Source: Theristus sp. LFF4_11
Taxonomy: Eukaryota; Nematoda; Chromadorea; Monhysterida; Xyalidae
DNA length: 64,000 bases
Direction of reading: 5' to 3'
NCBI GenBank assembly: GCA_030248135.1
Contig: JASANC010004111.1
Coordinates: forward strand, 1-64,000
Shown: piece by piece, positions 50,399-59,300 of the stretch
How the letters are laid out: every line of letters begins with the position of its first letter
Numbering within the stretch: the first letter of the stretch is position 1
Notes under the pieces: model-generated
Seen by the model: the letters and a program-made list of their open reading frames with translations, nothing else
The model's database searches: none
What the model was told of the DNA's origin: nothing
Made by a program: the position numbers and the translations under genes

Positions 50399-50597
50399 AC
50401 AACAACAACAACAACAACAGCAACAGCAACAGCAACAACAGCAACAACAACAACGCCAGCAACAGCAACAACCGGCCGGTGCTGTTGAGCCATCACCACA
50501 AGCACTACTGCCAGCCCATCTGACCGATCCGACTTATCTGCAGAAGTTAACGCAGAATCTCAGAGCGATGCAGAACCAGTCTCCGAATCCGAGATGA
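19608..50597 (+). CDS. dyc-1: NOS1AP / DYC-1 homologue, PTB-domain adaptor, about 1117 aa, twelve coding exons
   Basis: Exons are 19608-19736, 22465-22536, 32569-32658, 32778-32839, 32970-33078, 37101-37248, 45284-45468, 46144-46606, 47091-47431, 47566-47637, 47856-48020 and 49080-50597; every junction is GT-AG and phase-compatible. The family binds nNOS, Scribble or Dexras in mammals; worm DYC-1 acts at muscle dense bodies and with the dystrophin complex. Exons 1-6 encode the PTB domain (about residues 15-185): [54 protein letters not shown] and [18 protein letters not shown] match NOS1AP closely. Exons 10-11 (about 534-612) form a coiled coil with QVQMLRDQL and TARLEAQ, also conserved. The last exon is low-complexity with a polyQ run at about 1039-1075. 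The protein ends SPNPR, so the PDZ ligand of mammalian NOS1AP is absent. The start ATG at 19608 is the nearest one to the PTB domain; an in-frame upstream ATG at 19521 is possible. Confidence 0.95.
19737..22464 (+). other. Intron 1 of the NOS1AP homologue
   Basis: This 2.7-kb intron holds no repeat that I could match elsewhere in the window and no additional exon with convincing codon use. Confidence 0.6.
24551..26412 (-). mobile_element. Non-autonomous LTR retrotransposon (TRIM/LARD-like)
   Basis: Two direct repeats of 401 bp, 24551-24951 and 26012-26412, look identical by eye. On the minus strand they begin TGTAATG and end CACTTCA (TG...CA). One base inside the minus-strand 5' LTR is TGGAGGTCCCGCCGA, a plausible tRNA primer binding site (26010-25996). 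A purine-rich GGGGGAGTAGGG lies just before the 3' LTR at about 24955-24966. An A-rich 4-bp duplication (aaaa) flanks the element. The internal region is only 1.06 kb and lacks gag and pol. It has inserted into one of the 150-bp units of the surrounding foldback. Confidence 0.88.
25500..25991 (-). CDS. ORF of 163 codons inside the LTR element, unknown
   Basis: The ORF starts at an ATG right after the putative primer binding site and runs to TAA. It contains internal repeats and is rich in Arg, Gly, Ala and Cys. No zinc knuckle, protease or reverse transcriptase motif is present. A duplicated 'cggagaccgaaa' motif within it suggests a non-coding repeat. I judge translation doubtful. Confidence 0.2.
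   Translation of the reverse strand: MLGGDVACTEAMEGQCRKAMEGQRRREAVACCASSRVVECRRGRSAEWRAHQWLAKRRKERRHGGWSCGGMRAETASIYGTAGFRRGQLSKKPKRRSGDLVGRSFFGLRDSNRYGVISVSETQTERRTASVIKNVIGCGGVAEEGCEEKFGCGAVKRSRSFIV
28505..28660 (-). repeat. Dispersed repeat of about 165 bp, copy 1 (inverted)
   Basis: The reverse complement of this stretch matches 36040-36205 and 53110-53285. Shared words are 'tttatgtggcaattcaaa', 'gaattcccgcgt' and 'gcgcattgagt'. It may be a MITE or SINE-like element; no terminal repeats were identified. Confidence 0.75.
28741..28989 (+). CDS. GC-rich intronic ORF, candidate alternative last exon
   Basis: A good acceptor (CATTTTGCAG) at 28740 is followed by an 83-codon open frame to TAA at 28987-28989, with AATAAA at 29006. 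The acceptor is in phase 0, the same phase as the donor of NOS1AP-homologue exon 2 (22536). The GC content is far above the surrounding intron. Splicing here would give a truncated PTB protein with an unrelated tail ending LLDWFSD. It could instead be part of an unrecognised repeat. I do not recognise the sequence. Confidence 0.3.
   Translation, partial: QAHGSGDSVASRGLGESGCEPPASCNEAHKPRGVPSLSRADFNPLSASPHSGRGVDSHASKHSLSNLKKTLRQIELLDWFSD
30100..30192 (+). repeat. Degenerate interstitial telomere-like TTAGGC/TTAGGA tract
   Basis: The tract reads 'ggcttaggttaggattaggt' and later 'ttaggcttaggcttaggatt', mixing TTAGGC, the nematode telomere hexamer, with TTAGGA and TTAGGT. Inverted related copies occur at 7445 and 59690. 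Confidence 0.75.
30337..31405. mobile_element. Tc1/mariner-like non-autonomous element, about 1.07 kb
   Basis: It is bounded by TA. The left end reads TACAGTGTGGCCGAATAAA and the right end, reverse-complemented, TACGGAGTGGCCGAGTAAA. The outer 100 bp match the 266-bp MITE at 10815-11080 in opposite orientation. A second, inner inverted repeat pairs 30471-30560 with 31140-31232 ('ccgaccaatcagcgagttgc'). A 45-bp direct duplication ('gactaggagttgtctttt') lies at about 30390-30475. No transposase is present. Confidence 0.82.
30596..30795 (+). repeat. Poly-A/poly-G low-complexity block
   Basis: A-rich runs are followed by about 110 bases of almost pure G broken by single C or T. It sits in the loop of the inner inverted repeat of the Tc1-like element. 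Such runs often carry assembly or length errors. Confidence 0.8.
31411..31890 (+). repeat. Two GC-rich repeat units, spacing about 312 bp
   Basis: 'gatgag' followed by 'cccctc', 'gagcacgaggttgcgcc' and then 'ggcacccacc' appears at 31411-31600 and again, diverged, at 31723-31890. It directly adjoins the right end of the Tc1-like element. Confidence 0.65.
33360..35500 (+). promoter_or_regulatory. CpG- and GT-rich tract upstream of the alternative first exon
   Basis: Within intron 5, base composition switches to CpG-rich with several (GT)n-like blocks (33910-33950, 34370-34560), much like the tract at 11.6-12.9 kb. It ends close to the candidate alternative first exon at 35520. I infer an internal promoter; no TATA or initiator is convincing. 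Confidence 0.3.
35520..35666 (+). CDS. dyc-1: Candidate alternative first exon of the NOS1AP homologue
   Basis: An ATG at 35520 opens a 49-codon frame (starts [18 protein letters not shown], ends EEEPELE) that meets a donor GAG|GTACCT at 35667. The phase is 0, matching the acceptor of exon 6 at 37101, so the reading frame continues into [14 protein letters not shown]. Third codon positions are GC-rich. The predicted isoform lacks most of the PTB domain but keeps the coiled coil and C-terminal region, comparable to the short NOS1AP isoform in mammals, which also lacks the PTB domain. Transcript data would be needed to confirm it. Confidence 0.5.
36040..36205 (+). repeat. Dispersed repeat of about 165 bp, copy 2
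   Basis: Matches 53110-53285 in the same orientation and 28505-28660 inverted. It ends near 'gaccaaaataaatgatcg'. Confidence 0.75.
37343..38687 (+). mobile_element. Non-autonomous Helitron, copy 1
   Basis: The 5' end is TCTATTATACTAA. The 3' end has the hairpin CCGTGCCGTAGGCACGG (arms 7 bp, loop GTA), then about ten bases and a terminal CTAG at 38684-38687. TC at the 5' end, a subterminal hairpin and a CTRR end are Helitron hallmarks. There is no Rep/helicase ORF. The next Helitron starts at the very next base. Confidence 0.85.
38688..39883 (+). mobile_element. Non-autonomous Helitron, copy 2, abutting copy 1
   Basis: It starts TCTATTATACTAAG directly after CTAG of copy 1 and ends with the same hairpin (39854-39870) and CTAG at 39880-39883, followed by T. 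Both copies share 5' words ('gtccgtg', 'tttgaattggcgc') and the 3' 30 bp; interiors have diverged. Confidence 0.85.
40000..41030. mobile_element. TIR element, copy 2, with an insertion
   Basis: Inverted ends 'ttatctaaaaatgcgtgaga' and its complement match the element at 16004-16927. Compared with copy 1 it contains an extra segment of about 245 bp (about 40637-40881) that starts in 'gaaaacgaaaacgaaaac' and is GC-rich. The 228-bp-repeat fragment seen in copy 1 is missing here. Confidence 0.78.
40637..40881. repeat. GC-rich insertion inside TIR element copy 2
   Basis: This segment interrupts the sequence that is continuous at about 16775 in copy 1. It is flanked by A-rich runs. It has blocks such as 'ggtattggttccacgggatgg' one base longer than quoted homology would need, but no tRNA fold or ORF that I can support. 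Identity unknown. Confidence 0.4.
41128..41905 (-). repeat. 148/149-bp satellite, right array, part 1 (inverted)
   Basis: About five units in the opposite orientation to the array at 14.9-15.9 kb; the marker is 'gaaatcgtcacgattcag' with about 149-bp spacing. The array is interrupted by the 228-bp repeat array. Confidence 0.92.
41905..43058 (+). repeat. 228-bp tandem repeat with hammerhead-like core
   Basis: The marker TGACGAGCCAGGGGACACC recurs at 42081, 42309, 42537, 42765 and 42993, exactly 228 bp apart; the last four units look nearly identical. Since 228 is 76 codons, a long open frame of 401 codons appears on the minus strand as an artefact. Each unit has CTGACGAG, GCCAGG, GCGGTATGCG, CCTGGC and CGAAACCGC in this order. 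The array sits inside the 148-bp satellite. Confidence 0.95.
43059..44045 (-). repeat. 148/149-bp satellite, right array, part 2 (inverted)
   Basis: About seven units continue the inverted satellite after the 228-bp array. Neighbouring units are more similar to each other than to the left array, consistent with local homogenisation. Confidence 0.92.
44080..44640 (+). repeat. 173-bp tandem repeat, three units
   Basis: AATCTACGGATGAA recurs at 44201, 44373 and 44546, a spacing of 172-173 bp, with shared 'gtgaaagtgtcccagctaaa' and 'attgaaagggcgaacac' blocks. Confidence 0.9.
46663..46790 (+). repeat. (GTT)n microsatellite in intron 8
   Basis: About 42 near-perfect GTT units with one GCT interruption begin some 57 bases after the exon 8 donor. 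The complementary strand shows a spurious poly-Asn frame. Confidence 0.95.
50358..50472 (+). repeat. CAG/CAA repeat encoding polyglutamine
   Basis: Mixed CAG and CAA codons encode a run of more than 30 Gln with one Arg interruption in the last exon of the NOS1AP homologue. The CAA admixture should reduce length instability. Confidence 0.95.
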
Positions 50598-51336
50598 CGG
50601 TTAGATGTTGTGTGTGGTGAGAATGTTTTACGCAAGTAAGCTTGTTTGTACACAAAATCTCCAGAACTCCATTTGGTCTGCTTCTGACTTTGTGTTTTAT
50701 AGTAAAACTCATGGTGATATACTTGCTCAGATATGACTTATTAGTTTTGTTTTCTGTCAAAATTGTTAATAACTGAGAAGAATCATAACAGCCACAATGT
50801 ATTTTTGATTTGCGTCTTCCAATCTGAACGCTCTCTTATCTTTTGAAAGATACTGTGGCATTAAGAATCATCGCTTTGTTAACGACAGATCCAAAAAGCT
50901 TATGTTTGGAAACAGGCCCAAGAAACAGTCATAGTCATCAAGCAATACAAACGGCCAAACAACCAGTTTTCCCTTTTCAGTTCTTTTATCGTTCAACTTG
51001 AAGCATGCCGATTATCATAATTTATTGGCCAATTTTTCGTGTTCAAACAAAGATCAGAAGCGTTATGTGAATTTACTATCTGTGTTCAGGTGTATGCGTA
51101 CCGCGAAAATATGACTGTGAATATCTCGCTGCAATATGTTTCGAGTTTTTCCAAAGATTTTGTGACTTTTTGTCATTCGACCACCGTTGAGTTATTTATG
51201 CTGAAACTGAGCAATTGTCTAGAAAAGTATTATGACTTATACACGTCCTTTTGGGTTTTACTGCTGTTCGCATTACTGTTCGTATTCGAACGAACAATTT
51301 CTCTATCAGAATACTTCAGGCAGAGTTGTGGTATAA

Positions 51337-51342
51337 AATAAA
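51337..51342 (+). promoter_or_regulatory. Candidate polyadenylation signal of the NOS1AP homologue
   Basis: This is the first AATAAA I see after the stop codon at 50597, giving a 3' UTR of about 0.75 kb. Confidence 0.35.
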
Positions 51343-51732
51343 AAAATCAAGATGGTTTTCGTTCTGAGAAAAACGCGATGATGGAACAAAAAAACAAAAC
51401 AAGGCATCATAATACCAACGATATCACCCCTCAACGATACCAACAAAGTCGATGACACGACAACACAGCGCATGTTTTCGATCAAGCTATTTTCTATTTA
51501 CAGAGTGAGCAATAGCGCACGGTTTACACCCATCGCAGTCTCTAGCTGTGTCTTTACGTGCTCTATGATATCAGCGATGCGATAAAAATGTTCGACCGCT
51601 GTGCAAAATTGGCATTCAAAATTTATTGTCCGCGCTTTTTCCAAGCGTTGGTTTGTTTCGACAAATAAACACAGGTTTCAATGATTATTTTCACTTAATT
51701 AAAAGAAAACGCCTTAAATGCACACCACAACA

Positions 51733-54700
51733 ATGCGCTTAACCGCAGGCGCTTTTCTGTTATTAAAGTTGGCAGTGAGCGCCGCTGATGTAAGTCTTGT
51801 TTCATCTGAATTGTCGGAACTCGAACGCCGCGATGATGAAACGGCAACCAATGCTCCAGCTATCGGTAAGCTGGCTCTGGCTGTATAACTGTAGATAATT
51901 TCCTTTTGTAAATTTTACAATTTAAATAGAGACGAAATCAACAAACGTGATATTTGTCACGTTCATCGCCCTCGAAAACCCATAGAAACATTCCTGTAGA
52001 GAAACTTTAGTTCGCAGGCTGTTATTTATTTATTTATTTGTTTATTTTATTATATTATATTGTTATATTATATTATTTTATTATATTATTATAGTTCGCA
52101 AACTTTATTTGTCGACCAGACAATTTTTAGTGATCTGGAACAATTTCGCCCCAGACACAAAATCGTAAATGACTTGTCAGTTTTGCACAGTAAGGTTGCT
52201 CAAGATTTATGCTGAAGATGCTCAAGTCACTCGTATTGGGGACTTGCCGGTTGTGCTTGATGCTGACGCCGTCGTGTATGCCGAACTGGTGGCACACAAC
52301 GACAACGATCAACTGGTGCTCTATTTGGCCAACTACTGGAGCCGACGTGCCCACCGTCTTGTTGTTCGAAGCGTCTCGGATGATTTCAATCACACTGTGC
52401 TCTTCGACAGTAACACGCTCAAGTACGTTCATTTCGCAGACAAGCGCTATTTTTGAGTTCTGTAACATCAGTGGTTGGTTTGTTGCCAATAAAGCTTCAG
52501 TGGAGTTCGCTCAAAATTGTGAATATCTTGTGCAATGCTGAAAAGTTTTGGCCACATCTCTGGTTGGTGTCTGACACCTCTAGCAAAAGTGCGGCAAACC
52601 TAAACTTCGCCGTATTCCATCGTTCAGAAAATCGTCTCCAAACATATGGACACACGGAGGATCACCGGTGATAAGCCTGTCCACCTCGTACAACAGAATC
52701 GAAATTGATTTCCACTCACAAGACGCACTGCTAATCAACGAACTAAAATTTATTGCTGTCACACGATCCGGTTAGTGTTTGACTTGAAAAATATCAAATT
52801 GACACGAAACAATTGTCAATTGATTTAAAAAAACTGTGCATTCAGTTGAACGAATATGCGGCGAAGCAGTGACCAGCACGAAAGAGCTTCATTTCCGCAC
52901 CAATACCGCGTCCTTTCCACCGCACGGTTCGCACTGCGTCTACAGGTGTGTCAATGCGCGTGAACAAGTGACTTAATCGGCTGAATTGTGCAAATAATGG
53001 CAACACAATATCGAGCCAATGCAAAAAGACATTTTGCATAATGTGGATTCTCAAATACCAATTTTTAGGTTCTGCGACTCAGTCAAAAGGAAAAGTTATT
53101 TATCGAAAGAAAAACGTTTCAATCTTTATGTGGCAATTCAAAACAGCCGAAGTGACCTAGCGCTATTTTGGGGGACTCGGATCACTTTACAGATTTCGAA
53201 TTCCCGCGTTATACAAGAAACTGTTTACCTATGCCTATTTATGCGCGCATTGAGTTTCGGAACCAAAATATATGATAATTTAGTATTGGTCAAAATATGC
53301 ACAGTAGCTTCAACTAGCACTTTTTAACGACGAGTGCAGATACGTTGCACCGCGCGCCGATGCGCACGACTGGCCGCACGTTGTGATGAAGCAACGAAGG
53401 GCAGCATTCGCGTTGTTCGACACGATCACCGTCTACGACGGGTGGTCCGTTAAACCGCAGGCGATGTTGATCAAGTACGCGTTCCTCCCATTAGTCTTAG
53501 TGAAATGAAAATTTCTAACTACATGTACATGTAACTCAAGAGAATCGCCAAAAACTCATTTTCCAAACACATTGTCAATAGACTCCCGTGCCGGAAACAA
53601 AGCAGAAGCATTTAGAGGTCAGGTTCTGCACACTAATAAGCTGATGAATATTGTTGAATGTTGATGTTGATTGCAGATCAACGGACACGAGCGCGTGCAA
53701 CGCAATCGCCCAGTCAACCGTCGCCACTGTTGACATCGTGCACCGTGAAGCGCTCAACTGGCATCGACTCGACTTGCACTTGCATTTGAGCTTTACGTCA
53801 CGTCGTAGAGGTTAGACGTCGAAGTTCACTGAACAAAACTGTGGAGAACAATTAAAGTAGGCGAAGGTAGGCGAAGACCACGGGTTCGACAGTTCGCCAG
53901 ACTGCACCGTCGAAAGAGTTCTGTGTAAGTCATAGGGCGCGAGCGAACTCTGTGCATATCGGACGAAACCACAAAGCCAGTGTCCAGCACTCGCGGTGTC
54001 CCCAGTTCGCAGGCAACTGTTGTTCACCGCCTTCGGGCGCGTTGACTTTGAAATAAATTGAGAATTACAAAAAGTTGTCGAATAACGTTTGAGTATAGCT
54101 TGAGTGACCGGTGTCACACCAATTGTTGCGCACTGCCAGAGAACAGCATCGCGTGCGAGTTGCACCATCGCAACGACGGCTGCGTGCGGTTCATCGGGCC
54201 GCCGGTCCGTCCAGCACACGCGCACGACCGAACGTTTCGCCCGATCGCGCTTCGCTTCTGTCGCCTTGAGCACATGTACAACGTCGCCATGCGCCTGCAG
54301 TTGGCCGACATGAATGGCGCTGCGAGAATTCAATACGGAAAAAAGCAGTTCCAGTAAGCTGTGACGGCCCGTTCACATTGATGTGTGCTGACGTACGTCA
54401 AAGGCACATCTCCATAGATGGTTAGTATGCAATAACACGAGACCTAACGTGCCAGTCTGTATGAACGGTAGTATGCTAAAAACACAAAACCTGGCGTGAC
54501 GTGACGTGACGTGCCGTATACACATACGTCAGTATGAACACGAACCTTAATAGAGCTAGTTTTTATAAAAAACTATTAGACGTTTGCTGATACGCTGTTG
54601 TTACGAGATTAGTTTTCAGTTTGTACTTTCTCCATTTTTACCTGTCGTCCACAGCATTATTGGTCGACACAATTTCTCGGAAACCATCTGCGCCGTTCAG

Positions 54701-55768
54701 GACGACAGTCTTCGTATTACGCCTGAAGAGAACACGACATTCTTCGGGCAATACTCAATTCAATGTCAGTCGATTTTTGAAACTCTATCCGACGAAAAAC
54801 CAAAAACATAAAAGCGAACAGCTTTTCAGGGCACGCCGCTACAGAATGCCAAGACGAACATTTGGGCAAAGTCGGCAGTGGTTCGGAACAGAAGAACGGC
54901 CGCGCGCTGGATTACGATGATCAGCCGATTCGTGAGTGATCAACCGACTTCGATGTTGTTCAGTTCAACACTACTGAGGTTGAGCGAGCTGATTGGGCAA
55001 GTGCCAAGTAAAATTGAAAATTGATCCACGATTAGAAATCGAAATGCTGGACATGCGCCCACGGAAAAATCGGATTGGACAAGACAAGGTATAACTAAAA
55101 ATAACAAACTGATAAGAGAATGAAAAACGAATCGAATATCATTGTGAACGTTCAGATCCGCTGGTGCTTCTGGGCATCCCGGTGACATTGCTGCTGATCC
55201 TGGGCGCCATCGTCGCGTTGACCGTCATTGGCTTGTACATGTTCATGCGGAGGCATCGCGAACGTGCCTGTTACACGCAGTCAGACGGGGCACAGCATTT
55301 CGTGCAGCACGCGAGGCGTCCGTTTGGTGGTGCGCTCGTCTGGCAATGCAGATCGTGTGCAATTGGCTGATTGGTTGGTGTGACCACGCTGTGGAGGCAG
55401 TATGGTGAGCACAGACGGCTAGCGTCACGTCGTCACCAGCCAATCAGCTAGTCGCATGACATTCAAATTATCAAGTTATTTTTAGTTCGGAACGCAATTG
55501 ACTGCATCCCACTTGTACTCGACTGAAACCTCCAAAATGATTGATTATCTTCCATAATGACATAAATCCATCTAGTTCGGTGCGTTTGTTGTTCACACAT
55601 AGCGTAATTGTAGATCACAATCTTCTGCCGCCGCCACCGAAATACGAAGACGTCTTCGGAAATGAACATGAACTGAGTGACAGAGCAAACACACGGCCTC
55701 CACGTCCAGCACCAGTTCAACAATTGCAAACAGATCAACACGGACAAGACGCTGACAGCTCACTGTAA
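51733..55768 (+). CDS. Type I membrane protein with CUB-like ectodomain and PPxY tail, about 537 aa
   Basis: Exons by hand: 51733-51865, 52191-52422, 52628-52770, 52846-52945, 53340-53474, 53677-about 53796, about 54105-54353, 54655-54764, 54830-54931, 55156-55279 and 55603-55768. Phases agree, but the junction between the sixth and seventh exons is uncertain (alternative donors near 53800-53810). The first exon encodes a signal peptide (AGAFLLLKLAVSAA). The ectodomain includes two CUB-like stretches: one ends with VISLSTSYNRIEIDFHSQDA, and the other starts VERICGE, then HCVYRYVAP and FDTITVYDG. A helix near the C-terminus (IPVTLLLILGAIVALTVIGL) is followed by MRRHRER, a stop-transfer signal. 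The tail has PPPPKYEDV, a PPxY motif that WW-domain ubiquitin ligases can bind. CUB membrane proteins in worms include receptor auxiliary proteins (LEV-10, SOL-1), but I cannot assign orthology. Confidence 0.7.
52021..52096 (+). repeat. TTATT-type low-complexity tract
   Basis: An almost pure T/A tract of repeated TTAT and TTATA steps lies in the intron before the second exon of the CUB-like gene. Confidence 0.85.
53110..53285 (+). repeat. Dispersed repeat of about 165 bp, copy 3
   Basis: Same orientation as 36040-36205. It occupies most of the intron between 52946 and 53339 of the CUB-like gene, ending about 55 bases before the acceptor. Confidence 0.75.
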
Positions 55769-55978
55769 ACCTGGTGCTTGATATATTACACCATGTGATC
55801 CTCTACCATTACAGACCATTGAATTGAATGAAACAATTCTACTGTCATGTCAGCAATCAGCCCTGGAAGCTTATGTACAGTTTTGCCTTCGTATAGTCTA
55901 GTCATGTAATTTTTTTGCCGAATATGCATATATCCGTTGCGTTTTGGTGATGCCGATGGTGACGACACAATAAAAGTC

Positions 55979-55984
55979 CAAATA
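55979..55984 (+). promoter_or_regulatory. Polyadenylation signal of the CUB-like gene
   Basis: AATAAA about 210 bases after the stop codon. The region 55985-56630 between this and the convergent minus-strand gene is AT-rich without further features. Confidence 0.5.
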
Positions 55985-56633
55985 CAGTCGTTCGGTTTCG
56001 AAGTTTCATTTGTGAGAGTCAGTGAGAGGAGTAAATGTTATCAACGTAACACCACCAATTATTCAAATTTAAAAAAATGAAATAAACAAACATATGTTTG
56101 TTCTCTTATTGTTTTAACCGGAATGCGAGCAATATTACCAGAAACATAACGTTGAAAAACCGACACATTGAAATATCATAACCATTTTTTGCTAATTCTG
56201 GGTGAAAGATTCAAGAGCAAAAAACTGGTGATTAAATAAAATTAAAAATTTTTATAGCGGAAACAATTTCCTTACCTATTTTTGCTTCATCTACTGTCAA
56301 CAACTAACTGAATTGAAAAAAATAAATCAAACTGTAATCAGCGTATTCACGTCGCAATTCGCAAAATGAAGGCGAAAAAAAATCTCGACGGTTACATAAG
56401 AGGGACTGAGAAGAGCAAAAATTCATGCAGCAAAAACAGCCACCTAAACAATAAAGCAACCAAAAAAACGCTAATCTAACACGAATAAAAATGAAAACTA
56501 GAACTATTAGCCACACACTTCATAAACGTTTAGCAGAGAATGAGCCCTACCAAGTGCAAGGGCATTTTAATATACACGAATTGCAAAATTAAATTACAAG
56601 TAATCACGATATCTTCAATGTCGCCGCGGCCAA

Positions 56634-57185
56634 CTACTGCAGTTTCTGCGAGGCTGGCGACGCCGGCACGCTGTACTTGCGTTTTCGACCGATACGAAAC
56701 TGGAAGAGTTTGAACGAACATTGTAGCCAATCATATCAGGACTAGGACTGTGAGGTGAATTTCACAGCACAACAAAGCAACAACACAATCACTGTCATGG
56801 CGTAAATAAGTTCGAAGGAACCTGTTTTATTTCTATTCGCACGGTGAATGTTGTGAATTTGAAATAAAAAATGGAATTTTCAAAGACTAAAGCACAAATG
56901 GCGCTTTTGACGCCGACCAAACCGGATCTCCGTTTACCCAGCGTCCGCGTGCACCGCCATACTGCGGCGCAACGCGACTGGTTCAATCGACTCAAATTTC
57001 GCTGTGAATCTTAAAGCTAAACAAGCGCACACCTTCGAGAACATCGCGACGTCCTCGCTCTCGTCGATGCAGCACTGCACGATGCACGTGATGCAGATGG
57101 CGAACACGATGATGAAGTACAGCACGAACACGGCGACGAAGCCGAAATAGTCGTGCGGATCGAGCTCCTGTTTCAGATTCACCAT
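56634..57185 (-). CDS. Small single-pass membrane protein, paralogue A, 72 aa, two exons
   Basis: Exon 1 is 57185-57033 (51 codons, starts MVNLKQEL, ends AMFSK with donor GTGTGC) and exon 2 is 56699-56634 (starts FRIGRKRKYS, stop TAG). The helix spans about residues 15-35 and is followed by CITCIVQCC, a cysteine-rich border that could be palmitoylated, then an acidic stretch (DESED). The start was set at MVNL because the neighbour at 59300 starts the same way, although an upstream in-frame ATG exists at 57242. The intron also contains an exon-like GC-rich segment (56990-56938) that is not needed for the frame. Family unknown; no motif beyond those described. Confidence 0.72.
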
Positions 57186-58849
57186 TTTGCACGCGGCCGA
57201 CGCGACGGCGGTTGTAGTGGTGCGTGAGAAGCTGAACTGCAATCACACAATAACATTCAGAATGGAATGGAACATCATGAAAAACTATTACTGCAATGCA
57301 TGCGAAATCTGGTCAGCCAATCAGCGTGCCGAACTTGAATGTAATGCGGCCAATCAGCTAAATACGTAAACTAGAGTGAGCTTTTTTTGATTGCACAGCT
57401 CTCAATTAACGTCCAAGATTTTGTGTACAGTCCACATATATTCCATTAAAAAAATTGGAAAGTTCGCTTGAAAAATTTGCAAACAATTCTTAACTGTCAA
57501 GATACCAAGCACATAATCAAAATCAAATACAGGGTCATTAACTGTAGTCATCTGACCCGGTGGCACATTTCAAGCCAGTTCACATCCAAAATCTCCTCTG
57601 AGCTACCAATAACCCACGATTTACTTTATCAAACTACCACAAAAAACCAACAATGTGCACAGCATATCACATGAAAAACTAATTATACACGACTTCTAAA
57701 CTTATCATAAATTGACTGAAACTACAGCTTAAAAAGAAGAGCCCCACTGAGATTAAAAAACGAACATTTTAGCTGTCAAGTACGGTTGCCCTGAAAGCGC
57801 ACGTTCCAAAACGGTTTACTGACTGAGATCAAAAATGTCAAAAAACATAAACGGAATGTAGATGAAACACATTATAACATCTATTGACAAAAAACGTACA
57901 GAATTACATTATTATGTATAAACAGTCAGATCTGTCGGTTCCAGGAATGTCGCGTGGTGACTAGTGGTGGATAAACCGTGTAAAAAATGGACACACAACA
58001 CGTCTATAAATACAGACATCACAATAATGCTCACTTGTATGTAACCGATGTAAAGCTCAACTTTTGGAACTGAAAGTAAGATGCAACGGGAATGTATCAC
58101 TATAGACAACAGAAATTTCTGACACTAACGAACTGCTAAAAACGAAATATTCTTTCGATGTTAAACTGGAAATTATCAATCAGCCACAGTAACGGAATCG
58201 ATAACGTTTTCTTCTAGCACGAAATTCGGCTGAGAAAATGAGATTTTTTTCTGAACAATCACCAGAATCAAACAAAAAAGCGAAACATATTGCATTTTTT
58301 GGAAAATTAAGAAACCGCCACCAAAATTCATTTGACAAAAATGCACGAATATTGATCGATCACAACTGTGACTACTCTGAAAAAAAACACGGAATGATTG
58401 CTGCGAAAAACGGAACAAAATAAAGACGAGAGTAAATCTAGGGCACTCAAAATTGAAAACATTGACACTGCAACGGTTGCACAAGAGAGCGACTGCGCTG
58501 AACTAACCTCTGTGAAATGAGAACGTAAAATCAAGAAAAACTCTGCCCACGCCACACTAGCCGTGTAGTCTGACAAACTCTTGACATTTTTAAAACGATT
58601 GAACTTCTAAGCAAACAGATTAACGAAGACAACAGCCTAAAACAACACAAATTGAACATGTTTAGCTGCAGTGTGTGATTATATCTTTGTACACGTGACA
58701 TACAGCATCGCCATTAAAGGCAAATGAAGATAACAAGAACTGAAAATGCGCTTGGCAAATCCGAGCTGAATGATGATCGTGATATCGATGAGAGACGAAG
58801 CAGACAACACGAAAACGGCGACGAAAATGCATAAATGCCAGCATAAATG
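57186..58849. other. Spacer between the two small membrane-protein genes
   Basis: The 1.7 kb are AT-rich. No coding exon or matched repeat was found. The promoter of paralogue A must lie at the left side of this spacer (minus strand), but no element is distinctive. Confidence 0.4.
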
Positions 58850-59300
58850 TCAGTCAAGCGCACGCGCTGCTTTGGGGCGTCCACCAATACGCCACTGAAA
58901 GTGAGCAAAAATAAAACAATGAAGGAATTTTGATCGCCGTTTGCAATTCTCTCCATCCACGGCGTTAAAGGTAATGGTCTGTCAGAATTTTTTAAACTGA
59001 TTTTTTGACTGGCTGTGTTACTGTCACTTGCTGAAACTGAAGGAAAACGTTGCTGAATCTGGAACGTTGTTGTGTCAAACTGGGAAAAGAAAAGTTTGGA
59101 AACTAAGAAACCCACGATCAAAAAAAGATATACAAACTGTCGTTGACCTTGTTGAGGACGTCGCCGCTCTCATGGTTCTCGATGCAGCACCACATGACGC
59201 ACGTGACGCAGATGACGAACACGATCGCGAAGTACGTCACGAACACCACGACGAAGCCGGTGTAGTCGATCAGATTCAACTCTTGCTTCAGATTCACCAT
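58850..59300 (-). CDS. Small single-pass membrane protein, paralogue B, 65 aa, two exons
   Basis: Exon 1 is 59300-59148 (51 codons, starts MVNLKQEL, ends DVLNK) and exon 2 is 58894-58850 (WRIGGRPKAARALD, stop TGA). Exon 1 has exactly the same length and phase as paralogue A, with the same membrane helix, the CVTCVMWCC border and an acidic tail (ENHESGD). Exon 2 also starts with an aromatic residue followed by RIG and basic residues, which confirms the acceptor choice in both genes. The two genes are therefore a tandem duplication. The function is unknown. Confidence 0.75.

Noticed and set aside
49335..50471. 378-codon minus-strand frame opposite the last NOS1AP-homologue exon
   Set aside because: It is a shadow of a GC-rich coding exon; its poly-Leu start is the complement of the polyglutamine codons.
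56938..56990. GC-rich exon-like segment between the two exons of small membrane paralogue A
   Set aside because: Including it shifts the frame of the final exon, and paralogue B shows that exon 1 joins directly to the RIG exon.
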